A stretch of 8,571 nt of DNA from JARIHD01 sp036392795 (GTDB taxonomy: Bacteria > Patescibacteriota > Saccharimonadia > Saccharimonadales > UBA4665). The number at the start of each line of letters is the position of its first letter. Positions within the stretch are counted from its first letter, which is position 1. The translations under genes and the position numbers were made by a program. Below, in pieces: positions 1 through 6,403 of the stretch. The stretch lies in assembly GCA_036392795.1 (NCBI GenBank), contig DASVXH010000032.1, positions 1 to 8,571 of the forward strand, written 5' to 3'. A model generated the notes under the pieces. It made no database searches, was not told the origin of the DNA, and worked only from the letters and a program-made list of their open reading frames with translations.

Positions 1-971
1 AACGGCCGTAGTGCTTCGGCGGCCTGTGCTGCTGATGTAATCTCAGTGATTCCATTTGTAAACAAAATACCGCCGCACGCCGCGATGATAAAAAACATTA
101 CCAAATTGGACAAAAACATGCCCGACCAGACGTCGATGCGCATACTTCGAATGTCCTTTGGATCGGTGTAGCCGCGCCGTTCATGGACTGTCGTTTTACC
201 CTGTAAAATCTGCTCTTCCACTTCTTGTGATGTTTGCCAAAAGAACAGATACGGCGATATGGTTGTGCCCAAAATTGCACATAATATAAAGATATGTTCC
301 TGGGTGAGTGAAAAATTGGGTATAATGCCGTTACGCAGAACGTCACCCCAATCCAGATTAGCTAAAATAGACGACAAAATGTACGACAAAAGAATCAATG
401 CCAGCCATTTTAGGTATTTGGCGTAGCGCACATAGGGCGTAAAAATTTGCAACAGCAAGCTAAAGATTGCAAAACCGACCACCAAAAAAGCAAAACTCAG
501 ATTTGGATTTAGCAGCTGCGCGGCCTTGGCCATGGCGCCTAAATTAGCACCGATGTTAAAGGTATTGGCTGCAAACAGCATGACAGTGCAGATATTCAGC
601 ACCCGGCGTGAGTAAAACACCCGAATGTTGTGCGCCAGTCCCCTGCCCGTCACTAGTCCAATTCGGGCGCACATTTCTTGGACGATGGCCATCAACGGAA
701 ATGTCCACGGTGCCAGCCACAAAAACTGGTAGCCGAACTGCGCACCGGTTTGTGAATAGGTGGCAATGCCGGAGGGATCATCGTCCGACGCGCCAGTGGT
801 CAGGCCGGGTCCTAGCATATGCCAAAAGTCTTTGGTCTTGCGCACCATGGCATTATTAGGTAGCGCTGTTACAACCTTGTCGCGCGCAATTTGTGTCGCC
901 AGCACGGTTCGTGCCAGGGCTACGGCTGGTGCCTCGGCAGTTTTGGTAAAAATATCTTTTTGTCTTTGCAT
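1..971 (-). CDS. Nramp (SLC11)-family divalent metal transporter, 3' end cut by window edge
   Basis: This is an inner-membrane, metal-ion importer of the Nramp fold; 323 codons are visible and the C-terminus lies beyond base 1. I translated it by hand from the ATG at 971. The TM1 motif reads GASDDDPSGIATYSQ (metal-site Asp65, then P66 S67 G68) and the TM6 motif reads TTISPYLFFWQ (S239 P240 Y241). The visible end, ITSAAQAAEALRP, is also typical of the family. Canonical Mn/Fe transporters have DPGN and MPH at these places, so here the metal-binding Asn and Met are replaced by Gly and Ser. This puts the protein in a non-canonical Nramp branch whose metal may not be Mn or Fe (inference). The roughly 50 residues before TM1 are hydrophilic. 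M42 (codon 848-846) is an alternative start, but the promoter position favours 971. No Shine-Dalgarno is visible. It lies 69 nt after the VKOR gene, with its own -10 box. Confidence 0.93.
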   Translation of the reverse strand, partial: MQRQKDIFTKTAEAPAVALARTVLATQIARDKVVTALPNNAMVRKTKDFWHMLGPGLTTGASDDDPSGIATYSQTGAQFGYQFLWLAPWTFPLMAIVQEMCARIGLVTGRGLAHNIRVFYSRRVLNICTVMLFAANTFNIGANLGAMAKAAQLLNPNLSFAFLVVGFAIFSLLLQIFTPYVRYAKYLKWLALILLSYILSSILANLDWGDVLRNGIIPNFSLTQEHIFILCAILGTTISPYLFFWQTSQEVEEQILQGKTTVHERRGYTDPKDIRSMRIDVWSGMFLSNLVMFFIIAACGGILFTNGITEITSAAQAAEALRP

Positions 972-1004
972 AGAAAAAATCAGAAATAATACATCTACGT
1001 AATT

Positions 1005-1013
1005 ATTATAGCA
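1005..1013 (-). promoter_or_regulatory. extended -10 promoter for the Nramp-family gene
   Basis: Read on the minus strand this is TGCTATAAT, a perfect extended -10 (TGn plus TATAAT). I see no good -35 at 16-18 nt upstream. Transcription would begin near 998, giving a leader of about 27 nt that lacks a Shine-Dalgarno. It sits in the 69-nt gap after the VKOR stop codon, so the transporter can be transcribed apart from the upstream operon. Confidence 0.6.
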
Positions 1014-1040
1014 AACCGCTTGTGCTTGACGGAATTCTGA

Positions 1041-1655
1041 TTAAAAACCCAGCAGTGGTCCGTAATAGTACCAGAAATGTTTCAAAATAAGTCCGACTAA
1101 AATTAGAAACCACACTAGTAGGATGTCTAAATGATGCCGCTGTAAAAAACTGCTTAAACGCGCCGGTAGCGCAATACATTTGGACCGCACATTGAACAAA
1201 AACACATACCAAAATGTCGTAATGGTCACGATCCAGACCGCAATGCAATACGGACACAACGCATTAATATAATACGTGCTCTGAAAAAACAGCCAATGCA
1301 CAAACAGTAGGCCAAACACCGTTCCGGCTTGTAGCCCTAGCATGTACCAGCGCTTTAGTTTGGCTCCGGCAGCCATCAAAACTCCAGAGGTGATGACGAC
1401 CGGGAATGTAATAAGTCCAATAAGAGGATTAGGAAAACCAAACGCACTAGATTGGTGTGAAGCCATGACTGATCCGCAACTAATCACCGGATTCAGATCA
1501 CAACTGGGTGAAAACGACGGATCGCTGAGTAGGTGAATTTTTTCTACCATAATAATAAATGCAGCAATCAATCCGATGCTGCCACCTATGATTAATAGCC
1601 AAGGCAGCGTTCGCTCCAAAGTTGGTCTAAAGGTATTCATTGTCGCCCCAAGCAT
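1041..1655 (-). CDS. VKOR-family membrane thiol oxidoreductase (disulfide-bond formation)
   Basis: VKOR homologues in bacteria replace DsbB: they reoxidise a DsbA-like thioredoxin-fold partner outside the membrane and pass electrons to quinone. The 204-residue protein has the family layout. TM1 is about residues 17-37. It is followed by an outer loop with the shuttle cysteines C52 and C60 (CDLNPVISC), an FGFPNP segment (72-77) at the next helix, and the redox CPYC centre (C134, C137). The last helix is near 178-195. Further helices lie around 78-97, 103-124 and 136-155. There is no fused thioredoxin domain, so a separate partner is expected; none is in the window. The gene starts 19 nt after the MarP-like protease gene and is probably co-transcribed with it. 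M6 (codon 1640-1638), behind a weak GGGG, is an alternative start. Confidence 0.9.
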   Translation of the reverse strand: MLGATMNTFRPTLERTLPWLLIIGGSIGLIAAFIIMVEKIHLLSDPSFSPSCDLNPVISCGSVMASHQSSAFGFPNPLIGLITFPVVITSGVLMAAGAKLKRWYMLGLQAGTVFGLLFVHWLFFQSTYYINALCPYCIAVWIVTITTFWYVFLFNVRSKCIALPARLSSFLQRHHLDILLVWFLILVGLILKHFWYYYGPLLGF

Positions 1656-1674
1656 AACAGTTTTGGCTGAATGT

Positions 1675-2853
1675 TTACTGGGTGCAGCTACCCGTGCTCA
1701 CGACAGAGCTGCGTGACTTGGCTAATTCTAGTTGGCTCACTACGGCATCAGTGGTTAGTGCATAGCCCACATCGTCGTAGCTGGTTGATTCGGCAAATAT
1801 AACGCCTACGACAGCGCCGTTTTTGTCGATCAATGGTCCGCCGGAGTTGCCGGGCCTTACACTTCCCTTTACGGAATAAACCTCGCGGGTAGTTTCACCT
1901 TGATTATAGATGTTGCGGCCAATGGCGCGGAAAGCGTCTACAACGATGGCTGGATTGGCCCTGAAATCACCGCCACCAGGGTAGCCGACGATGGCGGCCG
2001 ACGTGCCTTTATCCACCAGACCGCCACGTATAGCGAGCGGTGTACCGGCTAGGCGAGGGGCACGCAAAAAGGCGACGTCCAAATCCGGGTCAAAGCCAAC
2101 TACGTTTGCGGCGTGGCGACCGTTAGCGTCGATAATATATGGTTGTTGTACGCCGGCTATAACATGGGCATTGGTAATGACCGTATCGGCATCGGCCACA
2201 AAACCCGAACCATGACTGATGCCGCCACAGCCCTGACCTTCGATCTTGACAGTAGAGGCGCGTGCTTTTTCTACCGCGCTGTCCAGATCACCAATTGATG
2301 GCAGCGGTTTTGAGGTGTCGATAGACGGTTCGAGTCCCGTAAAGACGTTTGGGAAACTGTTGGGATCTATCAAATGTCCAATACGAGTGATCAGATTGGG
2401 CGCTGGCGGCAGGTTTCTATTGAGCGTCGCAATAACCACGGATCCCTTGATCTGTCGCTGCAGTTCGCTGGATGGTGCATTGCTAAAAATAATGGCTCCC
2501 AGCCAAACTGCCAGTAATAACGTTGCGCCAGCCACAAGTGAACCAGCGCCGCGGTCAAATGCATTAATCAACGGCACACGAATCCGTTCGATATGTCGTT
2601 TTATAAAAATCCCTAGCAGTTCGCCTAGCGTCGAAAAGAGCGCGATGGAAGCAATAATGATGCCCAAGGCTAGCAATGCTTTAGTTGTGGGCGTCTGGGC
2701 CAGACGGATTAATTTTCCCTGGATAAATGCGCCAATAAATAAGCCGATTACCACGCCCACAGTCGAACAAACCTGGCGCGCTAATCCTAAATCTACGCCT
2801 CGCACAAGTGCCGAAATAAAAAACATGATTATGATGACATCTGCAAAATTCAT
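1675..2853 (-). CDS. MarP-like membrane-anchored periplasmic serine protease (CvpA domain plus trypsin-like domain)
   Basis: Residues 1-125 form a CvpA-type membrane domain with about four helices (near 4-18, 27-45, 58-85 and 104-125). A linker to about 195 leads to a chymotrypsin-fold protease. The catalytic triad is visible: H230 in TNAHV, D259 in DLDVAFL and S337 in GNSGGP. C209 (GQGCGG) and C390 (GSCTQ, near the C-terminus) match in position the disulfide Cys214-Cys395 of the 397-residue Mycobacterium tuberculosis MarP (Rv3671c), and the triad is offset by the same 5-6 residues. In mycobacteria MarP cleaves an envelope hydrolase and is needed for acid and oxidative stress survival; the substrate here is unknown. 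It lies 20 nt after the flippase-like gene and 19 nt before the VKOR gene. No Shine-Dalgarno precedes the ATG; translation may be coupled through a 7-codon reading frame at 2873-2850. Confidence 0.92.
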   Translation of the reverse strand: MNFADVIIIMFFISALVRGVDLGLARQVCSTVGVVIGLFIGAFIQGKLIRLAQTPTTKALLALGIIIASIALFSTLGELLGIFIKRHIERIRVPLINAFDRGAGSLVAGATLLLAVWLGAIIFSNAPSSELQRQIKGSVVIATLNRNLPPAPNLITRIGHLIDPNSFPNVFTGLEPSIDTSKPLPSIGDLDSAVEKARASTVKIEGQGCGGISHGSGFVADADTVITNAHVIAGVQQPYIIDANGRHAANVVGFDPDLDVAFLRAPRLAGTPLAIRGGLVDKGTSAAIVGYPGGGDFRANPAIVVDAFRAIGRNIYNQGETTREVYSVKGSVRPGNSGGPLIDKNGAVVGVIFAESTSYDDVGYALTTDAVVSQLELAKSRSSVVSTGSCTQ

Positions 2854-2873
2854 ACGTCGTGCTTACTGGTCAT

Positions 2874-3758
2874 TTACGATTTTTTGAGATCGGTTTTTGT
2901 CAGCCGCAGTTTGTCTTTGGCGTGCAACCCTACTACTAGTATAAACAAGATACCAAGGAATAAGAGGTAAACGCCGCGGTCAATAACATTGGCTGCCACA
3001 ACAACTGTCTGACTAATATGATGTAATTGCCCTGCAAATAACATAAATGCTTCGCGGATGCCGATGCCGCCAGGTGTTAGGGCTACGAATAATGCAAAGC
3101 TGCCGGCTCCGGTGTAAGTCAGGGCTTGGGCAAAAGATACGCTAGCGTCTACGCTGCGCAGTTCGGCGAAGAAGATTAGTGTTTGAGCGGCCAGCTGTAG
3201 TGCTGTCGCGGCAAACAGCCATCCCAGATTTTTTACATTAAGGTGCTGGTTTTTTAGTTGCGAGCGTTTCATGTATAGCCGCAAAACAAATGCACTGCCA
3301 CCGGCGGCGGCCAGCATAAAGATGGTAGTCTGCCACCACGGCCGACTACCCACGCATAGCAAAAAGGCGCTCATAACCGAATAAAATGCGTAATAAATAA
3401 GCGATGCGAACAAGTAGCTTTTGATTGGCAGCTGATGTCGTTTTTTCAGGTAAAGTCCGCGAACCGCGGGGCCGCTTTGCCCTGGCCCAAAAAAATTAAT
3501 CAGGCCAGAATAGGCATTGAGCAATATATTTTCCTGAAAAGAAATTGTTTTGCCATACAGTCGTAAGCTAATACGCATGACCCAGGCCAGCGCCAGAAAC
3601 CAAACTACGTAGCCCACCAGTAGCAATATGATCAAAAAAGGATTGGTGTCTCCGAGCTTGTCAAATAGTTCTGGATGACTGGCTGCGTATCGTGAAAAGA
3701 TGATGCCGGTGGCTACTAGAATAAGAATTGCCAGTGCAACCTTGAAATGCTTTTTCAT
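2874..3758 (-). CDS. lysylphosphatidylglycerol synthase TM-region / flippase-like integral membrane protein (UPF0104 type)
   Basis: The 294-residue protein is almost wholly hydrophobic, with about seven or eight helices. It carries two features typical of the LPG_synthase_TM (PF03706) family: GPGQSGPAVRG near residues 91-101 and LTPGGIGIREA near 227-237. In MprF this region flips aminoacylated phosphatidylglycerol across the membrane. Stand-alone members such as this one lack the C-terminal aminoacyl-transferase domain and are often found near glycosyltransferase genes, where they are thought to move or sense lipid-linked substrates. Its own substrate cannot be read from the sequence. It is the first gene of a three-gene minus-strand operon with the protease and VKOR genes, and it is divergent from the GT-C-like gene. 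The start at 3758 is supported by an extended -10 nine bases upstream, leaving almost no leader. Confidence 0.85.
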   Translation of the reverse strand: MKKHFKVALAILILVATGIIFSRYAASHPELFDKLGDTNPFLIILLLVGYVVWFLALAWVMRISLRLYGKTISFQENILLNAYSGLINFFGPGQSGPAVRGLYLKKRHQLPIKSYLFASLIYYAFYSVMSAFLLCVGSRPWWQTTIFMLAAAGGSAFVLRLYMKRSQLKNQHLNVKNLGWLFAATALQLAAQTLIFFAELRSVDASVSFAQALTYTGAGSFALFVALTPGGIGIREAFMLFAGQLHHISQTVVVAANVIDRGVYLLFLGILFILVVGLHAKDKLRLTKTDLKKS

Positions 3759-3767
3759 TCTAAGGCC

Positions 3768-3776
3768 ATGATAACA
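3768..3776 (-). promoter_or_regulatory. extended -10 promoter for the flippase/MarP/VKOR operon
   Basis: Minus-strand TGTTATCAT is TGn plus a five-of-six match to TATAAT. The box ends nine bases before the ATG at 3758, so the transcript would start within a few bases of the start codon and be leaderless or nearly so. No clear -35 is visible. Confidence 0.45.
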
Positions 3777-3834
3777 TATTTATTGCCACGCTCACCCGAG
3801 TCACTTCTCCTGCTTCCCTGCAGCGATGATTATG

Positions 3835-3840
3835 TATAAT
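3835..3840 (+). promoter_or_regulatory. -10 box (TATAAT) for the GT-C-like gene
   Basis: A perfect TATAAT, with TG directly in front, lies 15 bases before the ATG at 3856. It falls inside the longer possible reading frame that begins at 3826, which argues for the downstream start. A GAGG at 3841-3844 is 11 bases from the ATG and could be a poor ribosome site, but it would lie at or before the expected transcript start. No -35 is evident. Confidence 0.45.
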
Positions 3841-3855
3841 GAGGTCAGTTCTGTT

Positions 3856-5352
3856 ATGAATAAATTGTACCGTCGTCTTGCTGGTTTTTTGGGTTCACCG
3901 TTGTTTTTCTATATCATTCTTGGTGCATTTGTTCTTCAGGTGCTGTGGTTGATATTTTCGGCCATATACCCGATGGCATTTGACGAAGATTTTCATTTAG
4001 GGGTCATTCGTGTATACGCCGATCAATGGTCGCCGTTTTTGGTGGATCAACCGCCTGGCGCTGATCAGTTTGGCGCGTTGGCGCGGGACCCGTCCTATTT
4101 GTTTCATTATTTGTTTAGCTGGCCGTATCGCTTAGCAATGCAGTTTACGCACAACGAGGCATTTGTGGTAGTATTTTTGCGATTGCTCAATGGGGCGCTC
4201 TTTACGTGGGGACTGGTCCTGATGCGGCGTGTTTTGTTGCGGGCCAAGGCTTCGGCTGCGCTGGCTCATTTGGTATTGGCGCTGTTTATACTAATACCTA
4301 TCGTCCCCCAACTCGCTGCGCATATTAATTACGACAATGCCATTATGGTGCTGCTGCCGCTGATGTGCTTGTGTGTTTTTTCGCTGGTCGATGGCTTTAG
4401 GCGGCAAGAACTTTGTGCTTCCGCACTGATGAGTTTTATCGCTGTCTGCATGTTTATGAGTTTAATAAAATATGCAGCGCTGCCATTTATAATCGCTGCC
4501 GTTATTTTTTTGTTGGTCATGCTCGTTTGGCATTTCCACGGTCGGTTCAAAAAGCTTTTACCGAGCCTGCGTCGCGGTTTTGAAACGATGGAATCATGGG
4601 TCCGCCTTAGTCTGATTGCGGCTTGCTTGGCAGGTGGTGTGCTGTTTGCCGAGCGTTATGTGGTAAATATGATTGTATATCGTACGCCAGTGCCGGACTG
4701 CGGCCAGGTACTGACCGTCGAACAATGTTCGGCGTATGGTCCGTGGGGTCGCGATTATTGGTACGAAAAAACGCGCTCGGCGGATTTTGTCGCCAACCCC
4801 GTGGAATACCTCGATCTGTGGATGCGCGGCATGTGGTATCGAATGTTCTTTGCCGTCAATGGGCCGTCAAGCGACTACACAAATTATCAGCCTTTGCCGG
4901 TGCCTAGCCGAACGGCAACAGTGGTTTTTATTATTGGTCTTGCTGCACTACTCGCAACAATCCATAGAGTATTTCGGGACCGTACTTATCTGCTGTTTTT
5001 TGGCCTAATAATCGCTGTATATACAGTCATTTTGTTTATTGAGCAGTTTGGAATGTACCGCCAAACCGGTCAGCCAGTGGCCATAAACGGACGTTATTTA
5101 CTGCCAGTTCTACCGTTGCTAGGCGTTATTCTGGGCCGCGCCATTGGTTTGGTGTTTGACCAACTGCGGCTAAAATATGCCAAAGCAATTTTTAGTGTGC
5201 TGGTGATGGCGGCATTTTTGCACGGCGGCGGCATCCAGACTTTTATCCTGCGGAGTGACTCATCGTGGTATTGGCCGAGCCCTGCGATCAATTCACTGAA
5301 TAATAGCGCACGAAAAGTGCTGGTGCCGATCACTATCGAGGGCCAAAAATAG
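3856..5352 (+). CDS. multi-spanning membrane protein, DUF2142/GT-C glycosyltransferase-like
   Basis: The predicted product has 498 residues and about ten membrane helices (first at roughly 16-38, last near 440-460). After the first helix the outer loop reads FDEDFH (D43, E44, D45, H47). This resembles the acidic loop of GT-C enzymes, which use polyprenyl-phosphate sugars on the outer face. Near residue 410 the run NGRYLLPVLP is typical of DUF2142 and related GT-C-like families. A large outer loop, about residues 270-350 with two cysteines in a CGQVLTVEQC segment, could bind the acceptor. I infer that it adds a sugar to a surface glycan or protein, probably using a lipid-linked donor made by the convergent GT2 product; the substrate is unknown. 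I chose M11 of the longer frame (ATG at 3856) because a TATAAT lies at 3835-3840, inside that frame; 3826 remains possible. Confidence 0.75.
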   Translation: MNKLYRRLAGFLGSPLFFYIILGAFVLQVLWLIFSAIYPMAFDEDFHLGVIRVYADQWSPFLVDQPPGADQFGALARDPSYLFHYLFSWPYRLAMQFTHNEAFVVVFLRLLNGALFTWGLVLMRRVLLRAKASAALAHLVLALFILIPIVPQLAAHINYDNAIMVLLPLMCLCVFSLVDGFRRQELCASALMSFIAVCMFMSLIKYAALPFIIAAVIFLLVMLVWHFHGRFKKLLPSLRRGFETMESWVRLSLIAACLAGGVLFAERYVVNMIVYRTPVPDCGQVLTVEQCSAYGPWGRDYWYEKTRSADFVANPVEYLDLWMRGMWYRMFFAVNGPSSDYTNYQPLPVPSRTATVVFIIGLAALLATIHRVFRDRTYLLFFGLIIAVYTVILFIEQFGMYRQTGQPVAINGRYLLPVLPLLGVILGRAIGLVFDQLRLKYAKAIFSVLVMAAFLHGGGIQTFILRSDSSWYWPSPAINSLNNSARKVLVPITIEGQK

Positions 5353-5379
5353 GACTTGTAGGTCGACGGGCCCTATTTT
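5346..5379. terminator. possible bidirectional terminator between convergent genes
   Basis: AAAATAGG (5346-5353) and CCTATTTT (5372-5379) form a perfect 8-bp inverted repeat around an 18-nt spacer. Read from either side, the stem ends in a T run (four on plus, five on minus), as in shared terminators between facing genes. It overlaps the stop codon of the GT-C-like gene and follows the GT2 stop by about 22 nt. The stem is A/T-rich with only two G-C pairs and a long loop, so its strength is uncertain. Confidence 0.4.
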
Positions 5380-5401
5380 ACCGGTCAGTAGTATTTTCAT
5401 A

Positions 5402-6343
5402 TTATTTATCGTAATGATGGCGGCGTGATTGTTCTAGTAAGTCTTCGATCAAAACGCGGTTGATGCGGATCAGATCGGCAATGATGCCCAGTGCGAACGA
5501 AATAAACGCCGCGATCAGAAATACCGACCCCACAACGAGTGACTGGATATGTCCTCGTCCGTCATCGACTACCAAAAAGTACATGAATCTGCCAAATGGA
5601 ATTAACCCTAAGGCAAACAGTATGGCGCCAAGGCTGACAAAAAACGCCACCGGTTTGTACATAATGAAGGCGCGGATGATAGCGCTACCCGATTTGTGGA
5701 TGTGCTCGAATGAGTTTTTAAACAAGCGCGATTCCCGCGTTTTGGGGTTGGTGGTTATAGGTATGCTGACGATCGAAAAGTTTTTGTTGCCAGCCTGAAT
5801 GATGGTTTCCATGGCGTAGCTAAAGCGCGTTACGACATTTAGCTGCATGGCAACTTCTCTGCTGTAGGCACGAAAGCCGCTTGGTGCGTCAGGTACGGCG
5901 GTGCCGGCAGCAGCGTTCAAAATATGGGTCCCTACGCGTTGCATCAGTTTTTTGATCGGCGAAAAATGTGAAATGGTTTGCACTTGGCGGTCGGCAATCA
6001 CAATGTCGGCTTGGCCCTTTAAGATGGGCTGCACCAGGTCGCCGATGCGTTCCTGGGGATATTGATTGTCGCCGTCGGTGTTGATAATGATGTCGGCGCC
6101 CATTTCCAAGGCTTTATTAATGCCGTCGTGAAACGACCGGGCCAGCCCTTTGCGCTGCGGATGCGACACAAAGTGTTTCACGCCGTGTTCGCGCGCCACT
6201 TTCACGGTTTCGTCGGTGGAGCCATCATCTATAACCAGTACTTCGATCTGGTCGACACCGGGAATTTTCTTTGGAATACTAGCCAGTACCAGTGGTAGCG
6301 TTTGCTCCTCATTCAGGCAAGGAATCTGTACCACAACTTTCAT
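5402..6343 (-). CDS. GT2 glycosyltransferase, polyprenol-phosphate sugar synthase type, with C-terminal membrane pair
   Basis: The 313-residue protein has a GT-A fold of family GT2, as in dolichol/undecaprenyl-phosphate mannosyl- or glucosyltransferases. The nucleotide site reads VIDDGSTD (about 37-44), the metal-binding DxD lies in NTDGDNQY (D90, D92), and the acceptor-side PDAPSGFRAYSRE segment starts at P151. Two hydrophobic helices near 232-256 and 268-292 anchor it, followed by a short basic tail. It probably moves a sugar from a nucleotide donor to polyprenyl phosphate at the inner face. The sugar cannot be read from the sequence. A longer frame begins with GTG at 6352, but that GTG lies inside the Shine-Dalgarno GAGGTGA, which is spaced 5 nt from the ATG at 6343, so 6343 is the start. 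It faces the GT-C-like gene and is divergent from ugd. Confidence 0.9.
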   Translation of the reverse strand: MKVVVQIPCLNEEQTLPLVLASIPKKIPGVDQIEVLVIDDGSTDETVKVAREHGVKHFVSHPQRKGLARSFHDGINKALEMGADIIINTDGDNQYPQERIGDLVQPILKGQADIVIADRQVQTISHFSPIKKLMQRVGTHILNAAAGTAVPDAPSGFRAYSREVAMQLNVVTRFSYAMETIIQAGNKNFSIVSIPITTNPKTRESRLFKNSFEHIHKSGSAIIRAFIMYKPVAFFVSLGAILFALGLIPFGRFMYFLVVDDGRGHIQSLVVGSVFLIAAFISFALGIIADLIRINRVLIEDLLEQSRRHHYDK

Positions 6344-6348
6344 CTTGG

Positions 6349-6355
6349 TCACCTC
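6349..6355 (-). promoter_or_regulatory. ribosome binding site deciding the GT2 start
   Basis: Minus-strand GAGGTGA ends 5 nt before the ATG at 6343. Its GTG would otherwise be read as an upstream start codon at 6352; the good match and spacing favour the ATG. Confidence 0.7.
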
Positions 6356-6367
6356 TTAATCTTTCAT

Positions 6368-6376
6368 AGTATAGCA
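6368..6376 (-). promoter_or_regulatory. extended -10 promoter for the GT2 gene
   Basis: Minus-strand TGCTATACT is TGn plus a five-of-six -10. The transcript would start near 6361, leaving an 18-nt leader that includes the Shine-Dalgarno. Its -35 region coincides with the -10 of the divergent ugd gene (6390-6395), so the two promoters may compete. Confidence 0.5.
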
Positions 6377-6389
6377 AACACTTTTCGGT

Positions 6390-6395
6390 TATAAT
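6390..6395 (+). promoter_or_regulatory. -10 box (TATAAT) for ugd
   Basis: A perfect TATAAT ends 8 nt before the ATG at 6404. Transcription would start at about the start codon, predicting a leaderless mRNA; no Shine-Dalgarno is present. No -35 is evident, and the upstream DNA is shared with the divergent GT2 promoter. Confidence 0.55.
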
Positions 6396-6403
6396 GCAGC
6401 GTT

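Noticed and set aside
608..1002. Plus-strand open frames at 608-859 and 760-1002
   Set aside because: They lie antisense to the Nramp coding region, which carries clear family motifs; their products resemble nothing.
2246..2887. 213-codon plus-strand frame opposite the MarP-like gene
   Set aside because: It is antisense to a gene with a full catalytic triad and CvpA domain, and its product has no recognisable motif.
6343..6352. GTG start at 6352 for the GT2 gene
   Set aside because: The GTG is part of the Shine-Dalgarno for the ATG at 6343, which is correctly spaced.
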